NCBI RefSeq assembly: GCF_000317105.1
Contig: NC_019693.1
Span: 372,001 to 436,000 of the forward strand
DNA length: 64,000 nucleotides
Direction of reading: 5' to 3'
DNA from: Oscillatoria acuminata PCC 6304
Lineage (GTDB): Bacteria; Cyanobacteriota; Cyanobacteriia; Cyanobacteriales; Laspinemataceae
Shown: piece after piece, positions 34,700 to 46,800 of the stretch
Layout: every line of letters begins with the position of its first letter
Numbering within the stretch: position 1 is the first letter of the stretch
The notes under the pieces: generated by a model
Told to the model about the DNA's origin: nothing
Seen by the model: the letters and a program-made list of their open reading frames with translations, nothing else
The model's database searches: none
Position numbers and translations under genes: made by a program

Positions 34700-35190
34700 A
34701 CTGTACTTGCCAAGAGTTTGAGACCCATTATCCCCACTGTACAACTTCCTCTGACGGTAAGATAATTACAGCACAAGAGAATAAGCGAAAATATATTCTC
34801 AACAATCCATCCAAACAACGGGTCTGCAAAGTTACAGTAGATGACTGTGTAATTACTAGCCAAGACCAATGTAAATGTGACTACTTATTTATCGTTTGCA
34901 GCCCAGAGCAAGTGGAAGATAAAAATTGCCAGTCTTCTGAGCAACTTTACTTTATTGAATTAAAAGGGAAGGACTTCATCCATGCTGTCGAACAGCTAAC
35001 TCAGACTATCGAACATTTTAAACCCCCAATTAATCAGGCCCAAGTCTTTGGTCGAGTCGTGTTGAGTAAATCTCCTCCAGTTAAGAATATCGAGACTAGC
35101 ACTAAGGTGCGCCGACTCAGAGAATTGTTAAGAAAATATCAGGGTAATTTTGACTATGGGACTCGACAGTATGAGAAGGATTGTATTTAA
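34696..35190 (+). CDS. small Cys-rich protein with PD-(D/E)xK-like motif, putative effector of the ATPase module
   Basis: The 164-residue product is translationally coupled to the ATPase (overlap ATGA at 34696-34699). The N-terminal 75 residues hold eight cysteines (MNCTCQEFETHYPHC, VCKVTVDDC, CKCDYLFIVC) that could bind zinc. The middle has the order CDYLFIV, then LYFIELKGKDFIHAVEQL. This D...ExK arrangement after beta strands is the core pattern of PD-(D/E)xK nucleases, with a following helix. The C terminus (TKVRRLRELLRKYQGNF) is basic and could contact nucleic acid. I cannot name a family. The nuclease role is inference from the motif and from the partner. Confidence 0.7.
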   Translation: MNCTCQEFETHYPHCTTSSDGKIITAQENKRKYILNNPSKQRVCKVTVDDCVITSQDQCKCDYLFIVCSPEQVEDKNCQSSEQLYFIELKGKDFIHAVEQLTQTIEHFKPPINQAQVFGRVVLSKSPPVKNIETSTKVRRLRELLRKYQGNFDYGTRQYEKDCI

Positions 35191-35350
35191 AACATTAGGT
35201 TTTTCGGGATGAAGTGGCAACTCAGTCCAGAGGTTGCCCGATCGCAAATCTGAGGACCCTCTGCCCTCAACCGGAGAAAAAACAGAGGTTCTGCATGGTA
35301 GCATCGTCTGCGCTTCTGCTTTAATCGAGAGTGTTGATTCAAGCAGAACT

Positions 35351-37813
35351 ATGACGACTCCATCCACTCCCCCTCAAATTCCTTCCCAGACTTGGCAGCG
35401 TCCCATTGGTTTAGATTGGGACAAACCCTATACCGTTCGCTATGGCAGTAATCTCGATGATGGTCCCTGGCATGGAATGCCCCTCGGGGGTTTTGGGGCC
35501 GGTTGTATAGGCCGATCGCCTCGCGGTGACTTCAATCTCTGGCATCTCGACGGGGGCGAACATACCTTCCAATCCCTTCCCGCCTGTCAGTTTAGCATCT
35601 TTGAAGAAACTCAAAACCAGCGTCACGCTTACGCACTTTGTACCGAACCCCCCTCCGATGGCAGTTTGAATTCCTGGCAATGGTATCCCGCCTCGACTGA
35701 GGAGAATCCTACCGGAACCTACCATGCTTTGTACCCTCGGAGTTGGTTTGTTTATCAAAATGTCTTGAAAGCACAACTCACTTGTGAGCAATTTTCCCCA
35801 ATTTTGCCAGGAAAATACCAAGAATGTAGCTATCCCCTGGCAATTTTTGAATGGACTGCTTACAATCCCACCGATGAACCGATTACCCTAAGTATTCTGC
35901 TGACTTGGGAAAATGTGGTGGGTTGGTTTACCAATGCCATCAAATCCCCCACAGTTAAAGTGCGAGATGATGGTTCACCCGTCTATGAATACCAATCTAA
36001 ATGGGGGCAAAGTCAGGGCAATTCTAACCGCTATATTGAAGATTTCCATCGGATTGGGTGTATAATGGCCGGGGGTCACTTGGGGGAGGTTCCCCAGGAA
36101 GGAGAGGGAGAACTGGCGATCGCCACCGCCACCAATCCCTTTCTCGATACCTTCAAAAACACCCGATGGAATCCCACCGGCAGCGGCAAAGAAGTCTGGG
36201 AACAGTTTTCTCACGATGGTTCCTTATTGGATTGTACCGATGAAACCCCTGCCGCCAAGGGAGAACGGATTGGGGTCGCATTGGCCGTTCGCTTCACCAT
36301 TCGACCGGGAAAAACTCGGAAAATTCCCTTTATACTCGCTTGGGATTTTCCCGTGACAGAATTCGCTGCCGGAGTCTGGGAATACCGCCGCTACACAGAC
36401 TTTTTTGGGCGTCATGGTAAAAATTCCTGGTCCATGATTCGCACTGCACTCAAGCATTCGGAGATGTGGCGTGAGAATATCATCACTTGGCAACAATCGA
36501 TATTAGACCGGGAGGATTTGTCCGACTCGTTAAAAATGGCACTGTTCAATGAATTATATATTCTCACTGATGGGGGAACATTATGGACTGCCCAGGATGC
36601 GGAGGAACCTCGGGGTAAGTTTGCCGTTCTGGAATGTATCGATTATCGTTGGTATGAGAGCTTGGATGTGCGCTTATATGGGTCGTTTGCCCTGTTAATG
36701 TTGTGGCCGGAATTGGAAAAATCGGTGATGCGCGGGTTTGCCAGGGCGATTCCTACGGGGGATGATACACCCCGGATTATTGGGTATAATCAAGCGGCAG
36801 CGATTCGCAAAGTGACCGATGCCACACCCCATGATTTGGGTGCACCGAATGAACATCCTTGGGTGAAGACGAATTATACCAGTTATCAGGATTGTAATTT
36901 GTGGAAGGATTTACCCTGTGATTTTGCCTTGCTGGTGTATCGGGATTTTCTGTTGACGGGGGGAGATGATTATGAGTTTTTATGGGATTGTTGGCCCTCA
37001 ATGGTGCAGGCGATCGCCTATTTAAAAACCTTCGATACCGATGGGGATGGGATTCCGGAAAATGGCGGGGCACCGGATCAAACCTTTGATGATTGGCCGA
37101 TGCGGGGGGTAAGTGCCTATTGTGGCGGATTGTGGATAGCGGCATTACAAGCAGCGATCGCCATTGGTGAGGTAATTTTAAACAATCCCCCCCATTCCGG
37201 CGTGTTCACCGATACGATTTATGAACAGAAGCGATCGCAATTACTGGAACCGGCAACGATTCAAGCAACCCTGAGTACCTATCAAGATTGGTTGGAACAA
37301 TCACGCCCCCTGTATCAACACAAACTCTGGAATGGCACTTATTATCGCCTAGACAGCGAAAGCGGTTCGGAGGTGGTAATGGCGGATCAGCTTTGTGGTC
37401 AATTCTATGCGCGGTTATTAGGGTTAGCCGATATTGTGCCAATAGACTGTGCAGAATCAGCCTTGAAAACCGTCTATGAGTCTTGTTTTCTGAAGTTTCA
37501 TAATGGGGAATTTGGGGCAGCCAATGGGGTATTAATCGATGGTTCTCCGGTGAATCCTGATGCAACCCATCCGCTAGAAGTCTGGACTGGGATTAATTTC
37601 GGATTGGCGGCATTTTTGTTACAAATGGGGATGAAAGAGGAAGGGTTTAAATTGACCGAAACCGTGATTCAGCAAGTGTATGAAAATGGGTTGCAGTTCC
37701 GCACTCCGGAAGCGATTACAGCAGTGGGAACGTTTCGCGCTTCTCATTATTTACGGGCGATGGCAATTTGGGCCGTTTATGGGATGTTCACTGGGTTTAA
37801 AGAGGGGAAATAG
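35351..37813 (+). CDS. GH116 beta-glucosidase / glucosylceramidase-like (GBA2 type)
   Basis: This 820-residue enzyme has the non-lysosomal glucosylceramidase architecture: an N-terminal beta domain with GMPLGGFGAGCIGRSPRGDF at about residues 40-60, then an (alpha/alpha)6 catalytic domain. The nucleophile is expected in WYESLDVRLYGS (about residue 435) and the acid/base Asp in TFDDWPMRG (about 580), a spacing close to that in characterised bacterial GH116 enzymes. The frame is open to 35234, but the protein-like sequence begins at the ATG at 35351 (MTTPSTPPQIPSQTWQRPIG). No signal peptide was found, so it is probably cytosolic. It could hydrolyse beta-glucosides or glycolipids. HIP1 sites reappear here, in contrast with the module before it. 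Confidence 0.92.
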   Translation: MTTPSTPPQIPSQTWQRPIGLDWDKPYTVRYGSNLDDGPWHGMPLGGFGAGCIGRSPRGDFNLWHLDGGEHTFQSLPACQFSIFEETQNQRHAYALCTEPPSDGSLNSWQWYPASTEENPTGTYHALYPRSWFVYQNVLKAQLTCEQFSPILPGKYQECSYPLAIFEWTAYNPTDEPITLSILLTWENVVGWFTNAIKSPTVKVRDDGSPVYEYQSKWGQSQGNSNRYIEDFHRIGCIMAGGHLGEVPQEGEGELAIATATNPFLDTFKNTRWNPTGSGKEVWEQFSHDGSLLDCTDETPAAKGERIGVALAVRFTIRPGKTRKIPFILAWDFPVTEFAAGVWEYRRYTDFFGRHGKNSWSMIRTALKHSEMWRENIITWQQSILDREDLSDSLKMALFNELYILTDGGTLWTAQDAEEPRGKFAVLECIDYRWYESLDVRLYGSFALLMLWPELEKSVMRGFARAIPTGDDTPRIIGYNQAAAIRKVTDATPHDLGAPNEHPWVKTNYTSYQDCNLWKDLPCDFALLVYRDFLLTGGDDYEFLWDCWPSMVQAIAYLKTFDTDGDGIPENGGAPDQTFDDWPMRGVSAYCGGLWIAALQAAIAIGEVILNNPPHSGVFTDTIYEQKRSQLLEPATIQATLSTYQDWLEQSRPLYQHKLWNGTYYRLDSESGSEVVMADQLCGQFYARLLGLADIVPIDCAESALKTVYESCFLKFHNGEFGAANGVLIDGSPVNPDATHPLEVWTGINFGLAAFLLQMGMKEEGFKLTETVIQQVYENGLQFRTPEAITAVGTFRASHYLRAMAIWAVYGMFTGFKEGK

Positions 37814-37895
37814 GGGTAAAAAGAGACAGGACAAGGTAGTGCCTTGTCCTGTGGAGGTAGAGGGCGATCGCCCTCTACCGATTCAGAAATTGGGG

Positions 37896-40800
37896 TTAGA
37901 CGAAACTGAAGGCATTTTCTTCTTGAGTGAGAACAGGAACCTCTTCCACTCCATCGATCCATTCAGTGCGATCGCCCTGTTGTTGGTCCAGTCCCGGGAG
38001 CAATCCCGCCTCTTTTAACTGAAGCCAATCGGCATCCGCATTGAAGTTAGCGATCGCCTCCGAGTCGAGTTCTCCTTCCCCATCGGTGGAGTTGGAATTA
38101 TCACCCAAGCTAGTATCGTCGAGGGTGAAGAAATCAGAACCGATGTCGCTCATGAGTGAGTCAGATTCAGGATTGGTAGCTGTATTCTCATCCATGCCGG
38201 TGAGGATATCTTTCCCTGCCTCAGCCAGGAATAGGCGATCGAAATTGCCTAAATTGGCGATCGGTGTCGAACTCCCGAGGCGTCCTTCGGACATCCCGTG
38301 CATCATAAAGTGTTGATAGCCACTGGGGAAACCACCCGTACTCACAGCATCAGCCACATCCGCGTTATTCATCAGATAGTAATTATTGCTGAAAGCCATA
38401 CTCGGTTGACGATTTTCGGACATTCCGAAGTGAACAAAGTGTTCCATTGCACTACGGAACCCACCCGTCTGTACCGCTTCAGCCACATCAGCATTTTGAG
38501 CCAGATAGTATTCTGCATCAAAGGTTCGAGTTAGCACTTCAAATGCGGGGAACGGATCGCGACCTTCCGCAAATCCGGCGGTGACCAGATGTTCCAATCC
38601 GTTGACTGAAATGCCATTCGCAACCGCTTCCACTGCATCAGCGTGTTGAGAGCGATAGAACATTTCTAATCCCTGGAAGACATCACTGGGGAAGCGACCT
38701 TCGGCAAACCCAAACTTGATAAAGTGAGCGAATCCACTGGTGAATCCACCTGTAGTTACGGCATCTGCTACATCTGGATTCTGTGTGAGATAGGTTTCGG
38801 CAAATATCTCACTGGGAGCGCGACCTTCAGCAAAGCCAAACAAGCTAAAGTGTTGAGCAACACTGAAGAATGAGCCATTTTCAACGGCGGCAGCTACATC
38901 GGTATTTTGGGCCAAATAGTAGTCCGCATCGAAGAACAGAATCAAGGGATTGCGATCGCTATTTGTTTCGCCGTCGGAGTTGTCTCCATTGTCACTCGAT
39001 TGGCTGTCACTGGTGGAAGGCAACTCCTGGGGAAGCAAGGGTTGCTGTTCCGAGTCACGATCAGTCGCGTTGTCGTTATCAGAATCACTCAGATCACGCT
39101 CGACCTCGGGACGAACAGTGGGGTCATTCACTTCCACCGTCTCCATCCGACCCAGAATCGCCTCTTTGGTGTTTTTAGCCAGGAACTCTTCAACGGAGAC
39201 AGTTCCGGCGGCCAATTCCGGCAATCCCACCGCCACTTGCCCAACTGACACCGCTTGCAATTTGGTAATGTTTAGGGCAATCTCTTTGAGAGGACGACCG
39301 CTCTCGACGAGTTCCTTGACGATTTGATTACCCAGGGCCATAATTTGAGCGGCAGCCGCAGCACTAGCCGCAAGTTGTGTCGGGTTAATAGTCGAGTCAG
39401 ACTGCGCTGCTTTGGTAATGGCGTCTTGGAGAATTCCTTGGATGGTTTCTGCCTGGGTCAAATCTACAGGAGTGCCAGCTTGGGTTTGATTGGATATGGC
39501 ATTAATTCCACTATAAGCCAGTTGTGCGAGTTCTGTTGCCGACACCCCATCGATGAATTTCGCCATCTGGACGATCGTGTTTTGCACCATAATCATCGAG
39601 CCAAACACCGAGACACCGTTGGCGTCTCCATTGGAAATGGCCTCTAAGGGATCGTAGCTGCCCAAATCAACATCAGCAGGTAGTCCTAACGCTTCTTTCA
39701 CTTGCGTTTCTGCCGTTACTGGGTCAGTCCCTTGCTTCACCAAATCGGCGATAATCGTCGTTAACGGCGTGACAACCGTTGACTGTAGAGTTGAAGTGAG
39801 GGGAGTTGCCATTTGTAAGCCCGTGGCTACATCCACCCCTCCCCTCAGCACCAACTGGCCTTCAGTGTGGTCAAGTTTACCATCTTGATTGGTATCAAAC
39901 TGTTCAAGATCCACCTCTATATTGAATCTGCCATCTTCCTGGGTGATGGTCAAGGGTTCATCATCATCCAATATGCCATTTAAGTTAGCATCGAAGAATA
40001 TCTGACCGTCAGCAATATAACCGTCTATAACTAGGCCAAGTTTGCTGTAGTAGTAGCCTTGTTTTGCTTCTTGTGGACCTGGAACAACAACACCTGTTGC
40101 TCCAAATACTGTCAGCATTCGCTTGGAATCCGATACCATTTGAGCCAAAGAAGTCCCACTTTTACTATTATTACTAACCGTAAAACTTGTGAGCGTTTTC
40201 TCTGCATTGGGTCTGAAACCAAATCCAAATATAGCCTGATCGCTGCTGTCCCAATAATTTGTTCCAGTAGTATCATAGCTGCTATCTAATCCATCGATCA
40301 GATAGTAACGTTCAAAGGACTGCCTGGAAATTTCATCGAACCAATCGGGAACGTTAACTTTTCGTGTCTCAGAAGTACCATCCGTATAGACAAACTTAAC
40401 TTCCATATCAGCACCGTATGAACTGGTGGCAAATATATGAATTTCCGAATATTTTCTATTGATGTATTCTTGAGTAAAGGATCTGCCTGATGGTAAAAAT
40501 TTAGCATTTTCCCCATCATGAGCGTTCCTATACTCTAGCTGAACATCGGGATGGTAAGTATTGGCTGGAAAAAATCCGTTATCAGGTAATCCATTACCCT
40601 TACTCCCGGCTTTAAAGGTAGCAAATGACTGGGTAACCAAGGTTTCATTATGAATACTCATTCCCTCTTGGGAAGGGTCTGTTTTGTTTTGGCTTCGGTT
40701 AACAATTACATCACGAGTCCAGGGATCGCGCCCGAAATTGATTCGAGATCCAAAGTCAAAATGTGTAAGGTTTAATTTGTACTGGAAGCGTTCAATTCCA

Positions 40801-43800
40801 GTCACTATTTTTACGATAGCGGGATTAGAAGTAAGAGTAATCTTCCAGCTTGTAGGATTGAGTTGTGTGAACGTATAGTCTTTTTGTTGCCCCTCTAAGA
40901 TTAAAGTGTCAGTACCACTACCTCCATCAATTGTATCGTTAGTGTTAGATGCACTTTTTAAGACATCGTTACCAGCACCCCCATTAAGAAGATTGTTACC
41001 TTTACCCCCATCAAGGTAGTCTTCACCATTGCCCCCATAGAGCGTATCGTTACCGTAGTTATTTATAGAACCATCATCATCGTATTGATTCGTACCATAG
41101 AGGGTATCATTCCCCTCTCCACCATCAAGGTAGTTACTGCCTTGACCCCCATAAAGAGTGTCATTGCCATTCTCTCCGTAGAGAGTGTCCCGATCTCCAC
41201 TGGAAAGAACATCATTATCATTTCCGCCGTACAAGAGATTGAATTTCTCTGTACTAAAGGGAATAGATAATGTATCATTACCGTCTCCTCCGTAGAGGGT
41301 GTCCTCGCCATAACCTACAAGAGCGTCATTCCCAGTCTCACCATTAAGATAATTTTTGCCAGAATGGACACGGCTACTTAGGTGATCGTTTCCCGCCCCA
41401 CCTAAAAGGGTATTGTTTCCATCTCCTCCATTGAGCCGATCGTCTCCGTCATAACCATATAGTTGGTCATTTCCGGCTCCACCATTGAGACGATTGGCTT
41501 GAGAATTACCATGTAGTGTATCGTGACCCGTGGAACCATCGGCGCTTTCAATAGAAACAAATTTTTCTATTATTCCACCAGGCAAAGTCACTCGCTGCGA
41601 GGATAAATCAAGATTAATACCAACACTGATATCACTATAGTCAGCGATATCGTCACCTTCTCCTCCATCTAAGAAATCAATGCCATCTCCACCCGATAGG
41701 AAATCGTTGCTATTACCACCATAAAGCGAATCATTTCCTGAACCGCCGTAAAGTGTATCGAATCCCCAGTCTTGCTGGTTGCTATCTCCTTCTCCAGTAA
41801 TCCAATCATCACCAGCTCCACCATAGAGCAGATCGCTATGTCCTTGTCCAAATATTACGTCGTTTCCGTCCCCACCATGAATAGTGTCCTTACCGTTGCC
41901 TCCCATCAGACGATCGTTGCCAGGTCCCCCATCAACTACATCATCGTCCAAACGACCATGTAGTGTATCATCCCCTCCATTCCCTCTCAAAATATCTTTA
42001 TTATCAACTCCGTCTTTATAGTCATTGCCATCCCCGCCATTAAAATTAACAGGGGGAGCCTTCTGTCCTAACAACTTGTTGATATGTTGCTGAATTGTTT
42101 GATAGACAGCGCGGTCTATCATCAAAGAGGTGAGGTCGGATAAGCTATCGAAATTCTGAATAAATGAATTGATAGATAAATTGACAAGATTGACTCGTTG
42201 CCCCAACAAATCATAGTCAAGAGTAATCTGGTTACTATCCTTACCCAAAGTGATATTGACATTTAAACCAGTAGATAGATCACCAAAGTTAACACCCAGT
42301 CTGCCGGATAGACTGAGGTTGCCATTGTTAGATTTAAAGGTAGCGTTAGCTAAGTCTTGTCCCAAGAGATTAATCGTCCCACTCCCAGAACCACTGAGGG
42401 TTTTGAAATCTAAGTCTAAATTTGACTTAAAGGACAAAACTGAAGGCAACTCAAAGTTTAAATCTTTAAGATTTAATCGAGTACCCTTAACCTCTAAATT
42501 AACTCCGGCTATTTCTTGTCCCAATACTTTGACCTTCGCACTAGCTCCCAGAGATGGAGATCCATTTAAGTTGAGAGCGAGATTTAATGTATTAGCGCTT
42601 TCATCTATGTCATCTTCATATCCTTCGATTTTCAAAAAACCTAAATCGATCGCGGGTAATGTCAAAGATCCTTTAGCATTTGGATTACTATTAAAAGGAT
42701 TGGCTTCTAAAATTAAAGTTGCCTTTTGACCCCAAGCATCGACTTCCCCATTAATGGCAAATCCAGGTTGAATAGTCTTTCCACCAATTGTGACTGATTC
42801 CGGCACGAACTTCAACAACGGATCAAGTTTACCATCGTTGTCACTATCGACCGATTTAATATTGACATCAATGATATTTGTCAAGAAGCTCATTGCATCT
42901 TGAATCGGCTTAAGTTGAGTGATATAGCCAGACCCGGGCAAGCTGCTGAGATTATTCATCGCCCAAACCTCAAATAAATTAACGGGTTTATTTGCAGTTA
43001 AGACGAGAGCCTTGGAAATTCCAGTTTTCACATCAACAGCTAATCCTGTTAATGTAATATCAAACATTTTCTGATAGTTGAAATCTCCTGATATGAGAAT
43101 ATCGCCTATCGAGGCAGTTTTGAGATCTTTTTTAAATTCTAAGGACCCCCCTCTCAATGTAGAATTGGGAAATAAGCCAAAGGGATTGTTCCAGAGATAG
43201 GGTTGATTAGGAGTGGCCCCCTCTATTTTAAATCCCCCAGTGAACGACTCCTTTTCAAAGGTGAATAATCCCGAAAGATTTAAAGGAGGTTCATTGGCTT
43301 GGGTTAGGTCGTAGTTCTTGAGCTGGAGCTTAGGTGTAAGGTTTATGGTGCCTTCTAATTTTTCATTAATCCCTGCGTAGAAATCTGCGCCCAAAAGATT
43401 GACTTCAAAGCCTAAAATATCAACTAAATTTTTGTTTACATCTAGACTTGCTACTGCATAGGGTCCTCCTCCTTTGGGAGCGGTGTTCAGTCCCACTTTC
43501 AAGGTGAGTGAATTAATTCCTAACGTGTTCTTGATGAAGTCAAAAACTAGGGATTTTTCGGGAACGGGAATCTTGACGGAAAACTCATAAATAGGAGCAG
43601 AGCGCAGATCAGTGATAGTCAGAGTCGGAATCGGTATATCAAGAGAGACTCCCGAGAAATTTAGGGAATTGACTAATGTCGAAATTTGGCTGTCAAAGGA
43701 AGCTCCATACCCCTTCATTGCCTCCAAAACATTCCCTAACTTCATACTTAATGAATTGGTAGGGGTTATTTCAATTTTATCCCCTTCAAAAACTCCGGTT

Positions 43801-46800
43801 GCTGTTAATGTAGTATCGGGATTATTTTCAATCCTCTCCCAAGCCGCAAAAGTAGAGAGTAAGGGAGCCTTCACGTTGGGAAGTAAGGTGCTAGTACCTT
43901 TATAAACGGTATCCAGGTAACTATTCAGGTCCTGCAACGAATAAAAACTGAGAGGTTTTGCGCCAACGGCAACAGTATCCGGTGCGATCGCTGTTTTGAA
44001 GTTCCAAGAAGTTGCACCCGCAATCCCCGCATAATTGTTACCCGCACTATCTTTAATTGCACCATTAGCAATCTCGACATAGTAATCGGTCCCGGGTGCT
44101 AAGTTACCGGCTGGATTAATCGTAACGGTACTGCCACTGACGGTAATTTTGGCATCAGTAGCGGCAATCGTTTCAAACACTGAATTATCAGCAACTTTCT
44201 TGATAACAATATTGCCGGTGCCTTTTTGGACCGCTTCATTGAAGTTGACGACTAGGTTTGCACCTACGGCAACACTGGTGGCATTATCTGCCGGATTGAA
44301 GCTAGTAGCTGTTGGTGCAGTAGTATCGGGAGGAACCGCTGTCTTAAAGTTCCAAGAAGTCGCACCCACAATCCCCGCATAATTGTTACCCGCACTGTCT
44401 TTAATTGCACCATTAGCAATCTCCACATAGTAATCGGTCCCCGGGGCTAAGTTAGCTGCGGGATTAATGGTAACGGTACTGCCACTGACGGTAATTTTGG
44501 CATCAGTAGCGGCAATCGTTTCAAACACTGAATTATCAGCAACTTTCTTGATAACAATGTTGCCGGTGCCTTTTTGGACCGCTTCATTGAAGTTGACGAC
44601 CAAGTTCGCACCTACGGCAACAGTGGTGGCATTATCTGCCGGAGTGAAACTCGTCGCCATTGGGGCACTGGTATTGGCAGTGCGGGTTAACGGTGCAGCC
44701 GTAGTGTTGCTATTGCCACTGACATCAGTAGCACCACCAGCAGGCACATTCACAGTAACAGTGCCATCCCCTGTAGGCGTCACCATAAAGCTATAGCTCG
44801 TGCCACTGCCGGTCAAGCTGCTCACTGTCCCATTCGTGACGCTGATATCAGTCGCAGCAAACCCAGTCACGGTTTCGCTAAACGTGGCGCTCACTTCAAA
44901 CGGGGCATTAACAATGGATGCCGCTGTCGATGCTAATGTAACCGTCGGAACTGTGGTATCAATAACGAAATTCTTCGCTCCACCCAGAGATGAAGCCGAG
45001 CCCGCAGTGGGTACAGTCAGAGTGGCATTATTCCCCGCCGCGTCTGTAATCGTCCCACCTGCCAAGCTGAGCGCTGTCGCCTCCAAGTCGGTGGCACTCT
45101 CACCCGTTGCCACTGTGTAGTTAAAGGTGAGCGTATTGGTGCCGGTGCCGCTATTGTAAGTCGCCGAGCCGCCGGAATTTAAGGTTAATTCTGGAGTGCC
45201 GGTGACTGTCACCACTTCGTCAAAGGTGACGGAGATGGGGATAACCTGACCCACAGGATAGCTACCATTGGCAAGGGTTGAAGTGATGGTGGTAACGGTG
45301 GCCTCGGTTTTATCAACCGTATAAATTTGGCTCGTGCTATCACCGTTACCCGTACCGACACCTCCCAATGGCACGCTCAGGCTGTTAATGATAGTATCGT
45401 CATCGGTGAGGTTTAGCTGTACCGTGCCATCGCCTGTGCCGGTATTGATGGTAATGGTGTAGGTATCGCCAGATCCGGTGACGCTGGTAATCGCGGCATC
45501 GGCAATGCTGCCGGGTGCCAAACTAAAGTCTGTGGCATTAACGCCAGTGACATCTTCGCTGAAAGTGACGGTGTAGTTGACGAGGCCAGCATTGCTGGGG
45601 TTGGCATCAGCACGGGTAATACTGGTAACCGTAGGACTTGTGTTATCATAAGTGACTTCGTTATCGCTGCTGGTGCTGGCGGTAGAAATATTTCCAGCTA
45701 CATCGGTTACAGCACCAGCATTCACGGAGGCGGTAATCGTGCCAGGGCCAGTCATCCCTGTGACGGCAACATTATAAGTGGTACCGCTACCAGTTACGTT
45801 AGCAGTGGTTGCTCCAGCGGTGCCGCCGATCGTGATGTCGGTGTCATTCAACCCTGTCACGGTTTCAGAGAAAACCACCTCAAAATTGACAGTTGTGCCA
45901 GCAGTGGGGTCAGGCTGTCCGGGATCCTGGTTGATAGTAACAGTGGGGGCTGTGGTGTCCACCGTCACGGCAAAGGCTACAGAAGGGCTGCTGGTGTTGC
46001 TGGCAGCGTCGGTAGCGGTGGCGGTGAAGTTGTAGTTGCCATCGGCTAAAGTCGTGCCGGTGTAATCAAAGGTCCAGTTACCAGAAGCGTCCGCAGTTGC
46101 GGTGCCTATCGAGGTGCCGTCTTTGAACAGAGTCACAGTGCTATTCGCTTCAGCAGTGCCTGCAAAAATTAGGGTAGCGTCATTGGTAATGCCATCGCCC
46201 GGGGTGCCACTGTCACTGCTAATGTTCGCAATGGTAGGAGGATTCGGCGGTGTGGTGTCTTCCGTCGTAAAGTTCCAAGCAGTTGCACCTGTGATTCCGG
46301 CAAAGTTATTTCCGGCTAAATCTTTAATGGCACCGGCAGCAATTTCGACATAGTAATCGATGCCATCAGCTAACTCACTGGTGGGGTTAATTGTGACGGT
46401 ATTCCCGGTGACAGTGACATTAGTGGAAGTGACGTCAATGGTTTCAGCAATGGAGTTATCCGAGACTTTCTTGATAACGAGGTTGCCGGTGCCTTTTTGG
46501 ACATTTTCACTGAAAGCGATGACTAAATTGGCCCCGACTGCCACATTTACTGCATTATCGGCAGGAGTGAAACTGGTGGCAGTGGGGGGTGTGGTATCAG
46601 ATGTCTTGAAGTTCCAAGCGGTTGCACCCGTAATTCCCGCAAAGTTATTTTCGGCTAAATCTTTAATGGCACCGGCAGCAATTTCGACATAGTAATCGAT
46701 GCCATCGGCTAAGTCATTGGTGGGGTTAATTGTGACGGTATTCCCCGTGACGGTGACGTTAGTGGAAGTGACGTCAATGGTTTCAGCAATGGAGTTATCC

